Below, piece after piece: positions 54,541 to 63,314 of a DNA stretch of 64,000 nt (positions within the stretch are counted from its first letter, which is position 1; the number at the start of each line of letters is the position of its first letter). Source of the DNA: Butyrivibrio sp. XPD2006 (GTDB lineage Bacteria > Bacillota > Clostridia > Lachnospirales > Lachnospiraceae); contig NZ_ATVT01000017.1 in assembly GCF_000420865.1 (NCBI RefSeq), forward strand, positions 1 to 64,000, written 5' to 3'. Made by a program: the position numbers and the translations under genes. A model generated the notes under the pieces. The model did no database searches and was not told the origin of the DNA. It saw only the letters and a program-made list of their open reading frames with translations.

Positions 54541-54587
54541 ATCCTCTAATAGTTTACATTTCATTTATGAAAAGGGAGGAACTAAAA

Positions 54588-54782
54588 ATGGCAGCAAAGG
54601 TTAACACAAAGATTGAGCTTCAGTTTGGCGACAAGGCAGTAAGCGATGACGTTCTTGTTGCTGCAGCTAAAAAGGCTTACGGCAAGAAAGATATCAAGAA
54701 TCTTGACATCTACGTTAAGCCTGAAGAGGGAAAGGCTTACTACGTTGTAAATAACGACGTAACAGGAAGCTTCGACCTTTAA
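54588..54782 (+). CDS. DUF6465 family protein
   Basis: This 64-residue protein begins MAAKVNTKIELQFGDKAVSD and has AYGKKDIKNLDIYVKPEEGKAYYVV. This small alpha/beta family is widespread in Lachnospiraceae and has no known function. The start is the ATG at 54588 behind GGGAGGAACTAAAA; an ATG at 54567 would contain that site. Consensus promoter, ribosome binding site and strong terminator suggest high expression as a single gene. Confidence 0.85.
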   Translation: MAAKVNTKIELQFGDKAVSDDVLVAAAKKAYGKKDIKNLDIYVKPEEGKAYYVVNNDVTGSFDL

Positions 54783-54814
54783 TTTTGTAGTTTGTTTTCG
54801 TAATAAAAGGATTT

Positions 54815-54846
54815 GAGCTCCTACCTGACGGTAGGAGCTCATTTTT
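54815..54846 (+). terminator. Rho-independent terminator
   Basis: GAGCTCCTACC, loop TGAC, GGTAGGAGCTC, then ATTTTT. Confidence 0.92.
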
Positions 54847-54860
54847 ATATTTGTAACCCA

Positions 54861-55809
54861 CTAAATATACTTCAACAAAAAATCTGTAATTCCTATAATG
54901 GTAAAGCCATTTTCATCCAGGGATTCCTTAATTGGTTTATTTACAACGAGTATCTTTTGTACTTGATCATTCAACTTAAAATAAGGGCGTATTTCTCTTT
55001 CGCGTGTATCCGCATTAGAAATATCAGAAGTAACCTGGATATAAAGCGATTTCAAACCTTTAGTCGCATAGAAGTCAACCTCATTATTCTTACGAACCGA
55101 TTTTCCATTCTTATCTTTTTCAACAGTATCAAATGCCCCAACATTAACAGAATATCCATTATAACAAAGCTCATTATAGACAATGTTTTCAAGCATTTGT
55201 CCTTCATCCGGAAAGGCAAAGTTCAGGCGAGCATTTCGTAATCCTGTATCAATAAAATAATACTTTCTAAGTGCACCTATTTCTTTTCTTCCTTTTAAGT
55301 CATAGCGTTTTGCCTCACGCAAAAGGAAAGCATCTTTAAAGTAACCAATATAGCTTTCAACCGTCTGTTTATCTATATTTTCATGTCTGACACTTTCAAA
55401 CGTATTGGCTTTTTTTCTGCTCTTCTCCACTCTTTAATACAGCTAATGGCATCCCGCCATATTGCATATACGAATATATTGCCTCTGTTGCTGACCCTCC
55501 AATATATCCGTAGTATTCCTCAAATGACAACGGAGAAAGTTTAATATTTGTTGCCTTATCTCTAAATTCAGTAACTATATCTGAAGACAACATTTTGGAA
55601 TTTGATCCCGTCACATATAGATCTATATTCTTTTCTCTTGATAGTCCAAGTACAACATCAACGAATGATATTACCTCAGTATCATTAGCATCCGCTAAAA
55701 CATGTTTGCCGTCAGTGAAATTAGGATTGATTATAGAATATACCTTCTGTATTTCATCTATAAAAACATAGTAATCATCTTTTTCTTTGCATTTTTTCCT
55801 TACTAACAC
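54861..55809 (-). pseudogene. DUF4143-type AAA ATPase, truncated and frameshifted
   Basis: Two minus-strand frames carry one protein. 55396-55809 begins just before Walker B (YYVFIDEIQKV) and continues VTGSNSKMLSSDIVTEFRDK, LSPLSFEEYYGYIGG and QYGGMPLAVL. 54861-55430 supplies the C-terminal DUF4143 nuclease-like domain (ALRKYYFIDTGLRNARLNF, NNEVDFYATKG). The N-terminal Walker A part is absent upstream, and a frameshift with some lost sequence separates the halves. It is a dead gene. Confidence 0.82.
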
Positions 55810-55873
55810 TGCATGTTTTCATAATCAACAAAATTGTAGAATTCTACATTTTTAGTGATTACAATAATGTTAT

Positions 55874-55907
55874 AAAAAACACCCCAGGGCAAATTGTCCT
55901 GAGGTGT
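55874..55907 (-). terminator. Terminator of the 56.9-55.9 kb gene pair
   Basis: ACACCTCAGG and CCTGGGGTGT pair on the minus strand with one mismatch, followed by TTTTTT. Confidence 0.85.
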
Positions 55908-55919
55908 AAATGCTTTTCT

Positions 55920-56117
55920 CTATCCAACATTCAAGGCCGCCACCAAACAGACCGCAGCCAGTATCACTGCTATAATGGCGAAGGTTCTCATCCATTTGAA
56001 AAACTCTACAGTCTCTTCATCCTGACCTTCCTTGGTTATATTCAGTTGCCCTATTGTGAAGAATACGACACCGGCGATGAAGATCACCGCTGCGTATATC
56101 AGGAGTAGTTTATTCAT
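55920..56117 (-). CDS. Small membrane protein of unknown function
   Basis: This 65-residue protein has two hydrophobic segments (about 5-24 and 45-63) joined by a charged loop (NITKEGQDEETVEFFKWMR). The start overlaps the end of the upstream Ser/Thr/Ala-rich gene by 4 nt, so the two are co-translated. No family recognised. Confidence 0.7.
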   Translation of the reverse strand: MNKLLLIYAAVIFIAGVVFFTIGQLNITKEGQDEETVEFFKWMRTFAIIAVILAAVCLVAALNVG

Positions 56118-56920
56118 AGGCTGAAATCTCCAAAAACACTGGTTGTTGCCGTTGTCTTGGCAGCTGAGGTATAGGCCTTGATAAGGGCCTTGGCAAGGTC
56201 GTTACTAGAAGAAGCATCCAGGGCAGAAGCTGTGCTTGCGGCGGATGCTGTATCCGTATTTGATGTGCTGTTCGCTACCGCCTTAAGGGCAGATGTGAGT
56301 GAATCTGTCGCCGTAGTGCTGACTCCAAGAGAGTTTGCAAGCAGCGAATTCACGTTGAGTTGATCAAGGGACTGTGCTTCAAATGGGCTTGTACTTGCAG
56401 AGCTGCTGCCGGTGCTGTCCTCATCATCTGTCTTGAACAAAGAACCTGCGATCATGTTGCCGGAGAAATAACCGGAACTCGAGAGCTCTTTTAACGCATC
56501 TGCACTGAGAATGCCGGCGTAAGCGTCTGTGTTGCCGGACTTGGTACCGGTCTGGGCGGAAGAACCTGTTCCGCTCTTGTCAGTAGCCGAAACGGCTGCC
56601 TGGTTGTCTTTTGCCAAAGATGTGCTCTTACCGGCCTCGGAAATCTCGAGGAAGGCGCCGTTTATCTGCTCAAAGGTGGAGTCGATGGCTGCTGTCGCAG
56701 ACTTAACCTCGCTCTGCACCATGGCCTCAATGTCGGGTATGGTGTCGACGTCACGGGTCTTGCTCTGGATGTTGGCCTTGATGGCTTCGCTGAGATCAGC
56801 CTGAAACTGAGCCTTGTCCGCAATCTCCTGGGACTGCTGCGCAGCCTGCCTGCCGATATCTGAAATTGAATTGAGATATTTATTGACGGCGCTTGTGAGC
56901 CGCGAGATATCAAATGACAT
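56114..56920 (-). CDS. Ser/Thr/Ala-rich protein of unknown function
   Basis: This 268-residue protein has a helical N-terminal half (SRLTSAVNKYLNSISDIGRQ, heptad-like) and a long linker and C-terminus rich in Ser, Thr, Ala, Gly and Asp (SSSASTSPFEAQSL, NTDTASAASTASALDASSS). No signal peptide. The start is the ATG at 56920 after GGGGGATAAAA. Composition resembles structural or flagellum-associated proteins such as hook-length type, but there is no motif to support that. Confidence 0.6.
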   Translation of the reverse strand: MSFDISRLTSAVNKYLNSISDIGRQAAQQSQEIADKAQFQADLSEAIKANIQSKTRDVDTIPDIEAMVQSEVKSATAAIDSTFEQINGAFLEISEAGKSTSLAKDNQAAVSATDKSGTGSSAQTGTKSGNTDAYAGILSADALKELSSSGYFSGNMIAGSLFKTDDEDSTGSSSASTSPFEAQSLDQLNVNSLLANSLGVSTTATDSLTSALKAVANSTSNTDTASAASTASALDASSSNDLAKALIKAYTSAAKTTATTSVFGDFSL

Positions 56921-56983
56921 TTTTATCCCCCAAATAAGCAACTATGCCTACCATTATTATACACTATATCATATACTTATGTT

Positions 56984-58234
56984 ATGGAAACCAAGAGATT
57001 TGAGAACTTACGAAACAGATTCAGATACAACTTAAAACAGCTCGCAGTCTTTGAAAGAAACCCATCTGTTGTTGAGCAGAAGTCCAGGATCTCAATCATC
57101 CTGCTCACCGGATTCATTGTTTATGCGCTGGTGACGATCTATCCATGCGTCAAATCCGGCTACTATCACGGCGTGGTGACCAACATTGCGATCATTGCGT
57201 TATTTCTTTTGGCCATAATTCATCTAAAGCTCTACAAGTGTCATACGGCATCCACTATCATAACGACTTATATGCTCAGTTTTATCATGTTCTTCCACTT
57301 CATCATGGAGGTGGACTGGACCATCGGAATGGACGCGTTCTGGCTCTTTATTCTTGTAACGCCCTTCATCACGGACTATCTGGCCGGGGCCATCTATGGG
57401 ACAATAGCCGCTTCCTCGGGACTACTGCTGAGTTTGCTGTGCTTCCGCACGTCAATGCTCAATTACCTCCAGCCCTATGGCAGCAACATGGTCCAGTGGT
57501 ACACGGTCATTTACCTGGTTACCATGATAGCTGCGGCGGTCATCTCCTACGAGCTTACGGCGTATCAGATAGATAAAAAAGTTTCCGACGAGAAGATCGC
57601 ATATTATCAGGCCGAGCGCACAGAGAGGCTCAAGAAGCTCCTCTCCGTCTACGAGAGCAACGAACAGACCATCCGCAAGTACAAGCACGACATAAGGCAC
57701 TTCAACCGAGTGCTGGCGGGCTTTATCCAGAACCAGGAATATGACAGCGCCGCATCCTACCTGCAGGAATTTGATTCCATGCTGGAGGGCGTAACATCGG
57801 TTTCCTTCTGCGAGAACCCGATTGTCAACGAGCTATTGACCATTTATGCAAGTCAGTGCCAGAAGCTTGGCTTCAAGCCCAGGATCAAAGCTGCTGTTCC
57901 GGAGCGCTTCGCAATTGAGGAGACCGACCTAACATCACTTGTGGCCAACGCCCTGGAGAATGCGGTTGAAGCCCAGTCGCACCTTGATCAGGACAAAAGA
58001 GCTCTTCAGGTGGAGATCTCTTTTGACGGGCGCAAGCTAAAGCTCATGACCAAGAATCCTTCGCCCAACGAGGTTTCGTTTAAGGATAACGGACTTCCCA
58101 TCAGCACAAGGCCTGTACAGAGCGGAGTCGGCACTGCGCAGATCAAGGCCATCGCAGAGAAATACGGCGGCGTAGCGAGCTTTAAGATGGAAAACGGGGC
58201 TTTTGTGGTGAAAGCGGTACTGACATGTATATAA
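56984..58234 (+). CDS. GHKL sensor histidine kinase (AgrC-like)
   Basis: This 416-residue protein has about six membrane segments (1-200), a coiled linker, and a phospho-acceptor region YKHDIRHFNRVLAGFIQNQEYDSAASYL. A GHKL ATPase follows, with ALENAVEAQ (N-box) and SGVGTAQIKAIAEKYGG (G-box). No LytTR or other response regulator adjoins it, so its partner is elsewhere. It is divergent from the 56920 gene with about 60 bp between. Confidence 0.87.
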   Translation: METKRFENLRNRFRYNLKQLAVFERNPSVVEQKSRISIILLTGFIVYALVTIYPCVKSGYYHGVVTNIAIIALFLLAIIHLKLYKCHTASTIITTYMLSFIMFFHFIMEVDWTIGMDAFWLFILVTPFITDYLAGAIYGTIAASSGLLLSLLCFRTSMLNYLQPYGSNMVQWYTVIYLVTMIAAAVISYELTAYQIDKKVSDEKIAYYQAERTERLKKLLSVYESNEQTIRKYKHDIRHFNRVLAGFIQNQEYDSAASYLQEFDSMLEGVTSVSFCENPIVNELLTIYASQCQKLGFKPRIKAAVPERFAIEETDLTSLVANALENAVEAQSHLDQDKRALQVEISFDGRKLKLMTKNPSPNEVSFKDNGLPISTRPVQSGVGTAQIKAIAEKYGGVASFKMENGAFVVKAVLTCI

Positions 58235-58288
58235 AAATGGTCCTAGGGGACGGAGTCAGCGGTTCATTTTCAAGTAGATAGGTTGAAG

Positions 58289-58317
58289 AAGGCACAGCTT
58301 TCGAGCTGTGCCTTTAG
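58289..58317 (+). terminator. Rho-independent terminator
   Basis: AAGGCACAGCT, loop TTCG, AGCTGTGCCTT, then TAGTTTG. Confidence 0.82.
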
Positions 58318-58358
58318 TTTGCATTCAAATCCCAGTCTGCGAGCGATCAGTTTTAATT

Positions 58359-58399
58359 CTTAAGAAATCTTAAGAAATTTCGACGGTAAATCTTAAGAA
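58359..58399. promoter_or_regulatory. Three CTTAAGAA direct repeats
   Basis: CTTAAGAA occurs at 58359, 58369 and 58392. The first two are 10 bp apart (one helical turn), a spacing typical of OmpR/PhoB-family regulator sites. They lie about 115-155 bp upstream of the nuclease-like pseudogene. Confidence 0.4.
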
Positions 58400-58512
58400 T
58401 TTGATGTTAATATAATCTATATGCTCATTCAGAGCTAAGCTGTCATATTCATGACAGTAATTCGGCAATTCGCTGAACTATTCTCACTAAAAGATTTAAG
58501 AAAGGAACAAAA

Positions 58513-59356
58513 ATGGAAGCAACAAATGAAATTAACACAGGGAACACACCGTTTGACGATGTGTTTAGAACTCTTGTTGTTGAGCATAGCAAATTGCTGA
58601 TAAGCCTCATCAATGAGATGTTTCCCGGAACCAACTACACAGGAAACGAAAAGATGATTCCTCTTAACGAGACCTATTTCGTTAATAAGGAATCATCAGA
58701 ACAGGACAAGAAGATACTTGATTCTGCTCTGGCAATCATATCCGCGGATGGAACAGAGCGGATCTTTCATCTTGAATGCCAGAGTACCCCTGATGGCAGC
58801 ATGATATTGAGAATCTTCGAGTATGATACGCAATGTCAATGCCCCCACAGGGAAAACTTTAAGCTACGAAGTTCCCATACTTAAGCTGCGGGATTATGAT
58901 TGTGATATGATCTTGGAGAAGGAATTATACTTCTTGATACCATTTTACTTATTTAATTTCGAGGACGATTTTGCTAAAATAGAGGCAGGAGACATGACAG
59001 TAATTGACTCATTCCGGACGCGATTTTCAGAATTGTATGACAGACTGAAGGAAAGGCTCGAAAAAGGCCAAATTGATGTCATGACTCACCATTCAATCAT
59101 CATGCTGACAAAGAAAGTGGTGGCAGCGCTTGCACAGAGTAAAGCTGCTGTAAAAGAGGAGGCTGAGAAGATTATGGGCGGACAAGTTATAGATTATGAG
59201 ACGAAAATCATATATAGGCAAGGAATTGAGCAAGGAATTGAGCAAGTTATTACAGACATTCTCCTAAGAGGTAAATCTCCTGAAGAAGTTTCTGATTTAT
59301 GCGGATATCCTCTCGAGCAGGTTCAGACAGTAGCAAATAAATTGAATATCAAATAA
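58513..59356 (+). pseudogene. PD-(D/E)XK nuclease / Rpn-type transposase-family protein, broken
   Basis: 58513-58884 encodes the N-terminal half (TPFDDVFRTLVVEHSKLLI, RIFHLECQSTPDGSMILRIFEYD, with the D-(ExQ) nuclease residues). 58823-59356 continues in another frame (APTGKTLSYEVPILKLRDYD, IPFYLFNFEDDF, GKSPEEVSDLCGYPLEQV). The segment that normally joins EYDTQ to the next strands is missing, so a deletion has shifted the frame. Confidence 0.8.
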
Positions 59357-59361
59357 CGTCT

Positions 59362-59396
59362 AAAGGCGCAGCTTTCTGGGAGCTGCGCCTTTTGTT
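59362..59396 (+). terminator. Rho-independent terminator
   Basis: AAAGGCGCAGCT pairs with AGCTGCGCCTTT (59381-59392), then TGTTT. Confidence 0.85.
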
Positions 59397-59418
59397 TAGC
59401 AAGGACATTTTTATCATC

Positions 59419-60144
59419 TTATACACTTTCAAGATGTTCTTTTATCTTATCTTTTATTCTGTTCTCTACAATCTCGGCAATCTCCTGAGTCTTCATGCCT
59501 TTATAATCATCGTAGTAGATCGGGTCAAGGTAGTAAACGTAAGTGGTCACAGGACCTCTGTACGGGCTGTTGTAAACCTTGTAGGAATCAACAAGTGCCA
59601 CGGGAACGATGGGTGCCTTGGCCATCTGAGCGAGCTTGAAGCTTCCGGCTTTGAAGTGCTCAACGATGTTTCTGTTATCCTCTTTGTAGCCGCCTTCCGG
59701 GAAGAGGATATATTTTTTGCCCTCGTCCTGTATCTCTTTTGCCATATCCTGGAACGTGCGCAGGGTCTGGCGAAGATCGTCGAGGATAATGGACTTGCCG
59801 TCCACCAGCATCAAAAACTCAGCCACCAGTATGATATGGGCCTTGGCCTCGTCCATGACAAAGGAAATCGGGCTCTTGTGAACCGCAAAGATTCCGGGAA
59901 CATCGTACTTGCCCTGATGATTGGGGTAAAGAATGTAGCCGCCCTCCCTGGGGAGCTTGTCCTCGCCGTAGCAGATGGTCTTGTAACCCGAGGACTTGTT
60001 CATCCTCTCTACCATCTTCTGCGCGATGGCATAGCGCTCTTCAATGCTGTGGCGCTCGGGGTGGCGCATCCAGATCCTTGCTTTGATCACGTAGTAAAGG
60101 ATCCAGTGAATATTTATTAGTATTGTCTTTAAATAATTGCTCAT
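59419..60144 (-). CDS. plsC: 1-acyl-sn-glycerol-3-phosphate acyltransferase
   Basis: In this 241-residue protein YPNHQGKYDVPGIF gives the H-x4-D motif, and FPEGGYKED is block III (FPEGTRS type). A hydrophobic start (about 5-20) anchors it. It makes phosphatidic acid for membrane lipid. It lies 4 bp after the exonuclease gene. Confidence 0.87.
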   Translation of the reverse strand: MSNYLKTILINIHWILYYVIKARIWMRHPERHSIEERYAIAQKMVERMNKSSGYKTICYGEDKLPREGGYILYPNHQGKYDVPGIFAVHKSPISFVMDEAKAHIILVAEFLMLVDGKSIILDDLRQTLRTFQDMAKEIQDEGKKYILFPEGGYKEDNRNIVEHFKAGSFKLAQMAKAPIVPVALVDSYKVYNSPYRGPVTTYVYYLDPIYYDDYKGMKTQEIAEIVENRIKDKIKEHLESV

Positions 60145-60148
60145 GAAA

Positions 60149-61198
60149 TCAGATTACCTCCAGGGCAGCGAAAAGAGACTTAAATCCGTACTTTTCGAAC
60201 TGCTCTCCGGCCTTTTCTTTGTTAATATTTAATTTGAAGTCGTCCAGGTTGTCGGTTATGGGATAATCCCTGCGGATCTGAGCAAGGTCTTTTGACAAAA
60301 AAGCCATGTCCCTGTACTGGGTAAGCGCCTTGAGCGGGCTGCGGCTGATGCCAAGTTCCTCTTTCCAGAAGGTGTTCAGGGTCTTAAGGTCCTTGTCAGT
60401 CGGGCAAGCGTCGATGGCCTCGTAAATGCCCTCTACCGTGTTGTAATGGGCAAGAAGCGGGATCGCTGCGCTGCTGACGCCCTTGACACCGGGGATATTG
60501 TCGCTGGAATCGCCCTGGATGCCCTTGAGATCAGGGATCTGCTCCGGACGCACGCCGTATTCCTTAAGGCACAGGTCAGGGGTCACTTCGAAGGCCTTAT
60601 CCGGAAGGCCCACCAGCTTCCTGTTCCAGCCGAACTCAGCGCCGTACTTGGACTGGAGCTCATCTGCCGTCTCCTGCTTGGTCTGGATCAGCCACACTCT
60701 GGTGTAGTCGCTGACCAGCTGAAGATAGTCATGGTCCTTGGTGATTATATATGAAGGAATCTGTTTCTCGAATTTGGTTGCGACGCTGCCCACGATGTCG
60801 TCTGCCTCGAAGTGGTCGTCGAACATGACGGGAAGTCCGAGCTCTTTTAACATGTCCTCCATGTTCTGGAACTGCTCCTTGAGAGGCTCGGGGGTGTCGC
60901 CACGATTGCCCTTATAATCCGCATATTTCTCACGCCTGAAGGTGTCCCTTGTGGTATCGAAGGCGAACATCATATGCGTGGGCTTCTGCTCTGCGATGAT
61001 CTTGAGGATCGTGCGCATCATACCGTACATCGCGTTGGTGTACTGGCCCTTGTCATTGTGCATGATCTGGGAAAAGAGCTTTTCTTTTTTCTCGGGGTCT
61101 TTTTCGAAAAGCAACGCCTTGGGGAGGTTGCCGTAGTAGTTGGTAACCAGCATGGAGCTGCCGTCTATCAGAATGAATTTATTGTTGTTTGTCCTCAT
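60149..61198 (-). CDS. 5'-3' exonuclease (PolA N-terminal type)
   Basis: This 349-residue stand-alone flap-nuclease-like protein has FILIDGSSMLVTNYYG, FAFDTTRDTFRREKYADYKGNR, DDHFEADDIVGSVAT, ITKDHDYLQLVS and LKGIQGDSSDNIPGVKGVSSAAI. These cover the acidic metal sites and helix-hairpin-helix. The start is the ATG at 61198 after AAGGATCAACTT. Confidence 0.92.
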   Translation of the reverse strand: MRTNNNKFILIDGSSMLVTNYYGNLPKALLFEKDPEKKEKLFSQIMHNDKGQYTNAMYGMMRTILKIIAEQKPTHMMFAFDTTRDTFRREKYADYKGNRGDTPEPLKEQFQNMEDMLKELGLPVMFDDHFEADDIVGSVATKFEKQIPSYIITKDHDYLQLVSDYTRVWLIQTKQETADELQSKYGAEFGWNRKLVGLPDKAFEVTPDLCLKEYGVRPEQIPDLKGIQGDSSDNIPGVKGVSSAAIPLLAHYNTVEGIYEAIDACPTDKDLKTLNTFWKEELGISRSPLKALTQYRDMAFLSKDLAQIRRDYPITDNLDDFKLNINKEKAGEQFEKYGFKSLFAALEVI

Positions 61199-61274
61199 AA
61201 GTTGATCCTTGTATTGCATAATTTATCATTATTATATAGAAAATTCCGGGGCCTTGGCAAGTTGGTGATAAGGC

Positions 61275-61751
61275 TCACAGCTGCTTGGTAAAAAACCTTG
61301 TCATGGCGCTGTGTATGACGAAATCAGGTCTGGGTATCTCCCTGTAGCCTGACTTCTCATACTCATGTATCGCTGCCTGAAGGTTGTCGTGGGTTTCCAG
61401 GTAGGATGTCTTAAAGCCCGCTTCTCTCATCCGATCCTCTACATAGGCGATAAGCTTGTAGCCGAGCCCTTGGCCCTTGGCCGAGTCGCTCAGGTAGAGC
61501 TTCTGGAGCTCTGCTGTATCAGGCATCGGGTCGAATCTTGCAAAGCCAATTCCGCCGATAAGCGCGCCTGTAGATGGGTCGTATAATACGTAGTAACGGC
61601 GATCCGGGGCGTTATAGTAGTCGGCCAGGTGATCGAGGCCGTCATCGTAATATACCGTTCCCGGAATGTCGAGATTGTGCTGTTTGAGATTGTCCCTTAC
61701 AAGTGCTGCCACTGCGGCGTTGTCGGCGTCTGTCATTTCTCTTAGTTTCAT
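61275..61751 (-). CDS. GNAT family acetyltransferase
   Basis: This 158-residue protein has LREMTDADNAAVAALV, IGGIGFARFDPMPDTAELQKLYLSDSAKGQGLGYKLIAYVEDRM with the CoA-binding Q-G-x-G, and a C-terminal YEKSGYREI. The substrate is unknown. The start is taken at 61751 by family length; a GTG at 61784 with AGGAGC between them leaves some doubt. Confidence 0.83.
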   Translation of the reverse strand: MKLREMTDADNAAVAALVRDNLKQHNLDIPGTVYYDDGLDHLADYYNAPDRRYYVLYDPSTGALIGGIGFARFDPMPDTAELQKLYLSDSAKGQGLGYKLIAYVEDRMREAGFKTSYLETHDNLQAAIHEYEKSGYREIPRPDFVIHSAMTRFFTKQL

Positions 61752-61952
61752 GGGCGGGTAGTCTGCTCCTTCCTGATGATACACGTAGTAATATTATATC
61801 AGAAAAATGCCGGTACATTGGCAAGATGTACCGGCTTTTAGGTAGGAGATTTCTTATGACTATTCGTCGTAACCAGGTGACTTGGCATTGTCACTCGGTC
61901 TGTCTGAGCCAGTAAGCTTGGCGAGCTTGTTTGGCTCGTTATGTGTAATTCA

Positions 61953-61993
61953 TTGTTAGCTTTTGCTAACATAGTTATATTAGCATAGGCTAA
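61953..61993 (+). promoter_or_regulatory. Promoter with two TTAGC-N4-GCTAA palindromes
   Basis: -35 TTGTTA (61953-61958), 17-bp spacer, -10 TATATT (61976-61981). TGTTAGCTTTTGCTAACA (61954-61971) covers the -35 and spacer. TTAGCATAGGCTAA (61980-61993) begins within the -10. The layout is that of a MarR/TetR-type repressor site, though no regulator gene is adjacent. Confidence 0.6.
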
Positions 61994-62162
61994 CACGGAA
62001 TGCAAGAGGTTTTTTCATTATTTTTTTACTTTCTATTCACTTTTTGTAAATATGTACAAAATATGAACGCAAAATTCACAATTTAGCAACGCATTTAGGG
62101 CAATGTAGATGAAGATTGTATACAGTAATAATCCTGGATTTATGCGGGTTTGGAGGATTTTT

Positions 62163-62243
62163 ATGAAACTTATTTACCGGATGGATTTTGGATATGAAGA
62201 AATTAGTTACAAGCAGACGTTATTTTTAACTTTTTTATATTGA
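62163..62243 (+). CDS. Possible 26-residue peptide
   Basis: ATG at 62163 follows TTTGGAGGATTTTT, a good ribosome binding site. The peptide begins MKLIYRMDFGYEEISYKQT and ends hydrophobic (LFLTFLY). No family is known; it may be a real small protein or a gene remnant. Confidence 0.3.
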   Translation: MKLIYRMDFGYEEISYKQTLFLTFLY

Positions 62244-62633
62244 ACGAAAATATTGCCCTGTGATATATTTGCCCTTGCGTTTGTGCGCGCCTATCTGCCG
62301 GGCCTCAAAAATGGCACTCGCCATCAAAGCTCAGGGCAATGCATCACTTATTTATCGATGAAATTCATCTTTTAAATATGATAGCGTCTTTCTAGTTATG
62401 TTATGAGAAATATGGAGGTGGGTAGCTTGTCATAGGGTTATTCACCATTTAGTGGCTATGTGCCACGAATCACCATGCCTTTGTGCAAATATCCGCCGGA
62501 GTCTCAGCATAGGCAATCGTCTATAAACTCACGGCCATGCATCAGGATCTTTTTTGATTACCAACCGGTAATCGCCCCTCTTTTACCAATGATCTTTGAG
62601 AGCATCTATTATGAAAAATGTGATTACTACACC

Positions 62634-62670
62634 AAAAAAGAGCAAGCATAATTCGACTGCTTGCTCTTTT
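62634..62670 (-). terminator. Terminator of the cytidylate-kinase-like gene
   Basis: AAAAGAGCAAGCA pairs perfectly with TGCTTGCTCTTTT (62658-62670), with TTTTTTGG next on the minus strand. Confidence 0.9.
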
Positions 62671-62675
62671 AATAT

Positions 62676-63314
62676 TCAATCAAATATATCTTCGCCGAAT
62701 CTGACCTTGGCATGCGCCTTGATAGCTTCTACACACTTATCAAAGCCAAGCTTGCTGCTGTCGAGACAAAGGTCATAGTTCATGGCATCGGTCCACTTCT
62801 GACCTGTGTGGTGTTCATAGTACTCGGCGCGGTACTTATCCTCTTTTGCCATGAATTTCTCAAGTTCCGGCAGTGGAAGGCTCTTTACCTTGGCCGCCTG
62901 TTCAACAAGGAAATCATGTGGCGCGTGTACAAAGACACTCAGCACATTGTCATAATCCTTAAGTACAAAGTCTGCTGCTCTTCCAACGATTACGCAGCTT
63001 GTGGTTTCAGCAAGTTTCTTGATAACCTTGGCCTGGAAATTAAAGAGATTGGCTTCGGATGTGAACTCCTTGCTCTCAGGCCCAATCACTTCGCCCCTGT
63101 AGACATTGACCGGCATCTTGAAAAATCCCGTATTTCTGAGCTTCTCATCTGTTTCAAGAAACAAGCTCTCATTGATTCCGCTCTCTTCCGAAGCAAGCTT
63201 GATCAGCTCGTGGTCATAATAATGAATACCCAGGTCATTGGCCAGCATCTCTCCGACTGTTCTTCCGCCACTACCGTACTGGCGGGCAATTGTGATGACT
63301 ATATTTCTTTTCAA
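62676..63314 (-). CDS. Cytidylate kinase-like family protein
   Basis: In this 212-residue protein ITIARQYGSGGRTVGEMLANDLGIHYYDHELI carries a P-loop variant (QYGSGGRT) of the AAA_26/cytidylate-kinase-like family common in Firmicutes. CVIVGRAADFVL and FVHAPHDFLVEQAAKVKSL follow. True Cmk is a different, paralogous protein, so the substrate is uncertain. Confidence 0.86.
   Translation of the reverse strand: MKRNIVITIARQYGSGGRTVGEMLANDLGIHYYDHELIKLASEESGINESLFLETDEKLRNTGFFKMPVNVYRGEVIGPESKEFTSEANLFNFQAKVIKKLAETTSCVIVGRAADFVLKDYDNVLSVFVHAPHDFLVEQAAKVKSLPLPELEKFMAKEDKYRAEYYEHHTGQKWTDAMNYDLCLDSSKLGFDKCVEAIKAHAKVRFGEDIFD

Larger units (their letters stand above)
61785..62633. other. Gene-poor stretch with operators and possible structured RNA
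   Basis: About 850 bp without a clear gene. It contains two TTAGC-N4-GCTAA palindromes in a promoter (61953-61993). A tiny reading frame with a good ribosome binding site lies at 62163-62243. A region (about 62252-62341) is closed by ATTGCCCTG and CAGGGCAAT and may fold. The remainder looks like decayed coding DNA. Confidence 0.5.

Noticed and set aside
59392..60120. Long plus-strand frame of 242 codons over plsC
   Set aside because: It is the antisense of plsC, whose H-x4-D and FPEG motifs establish the minus-strand gene.
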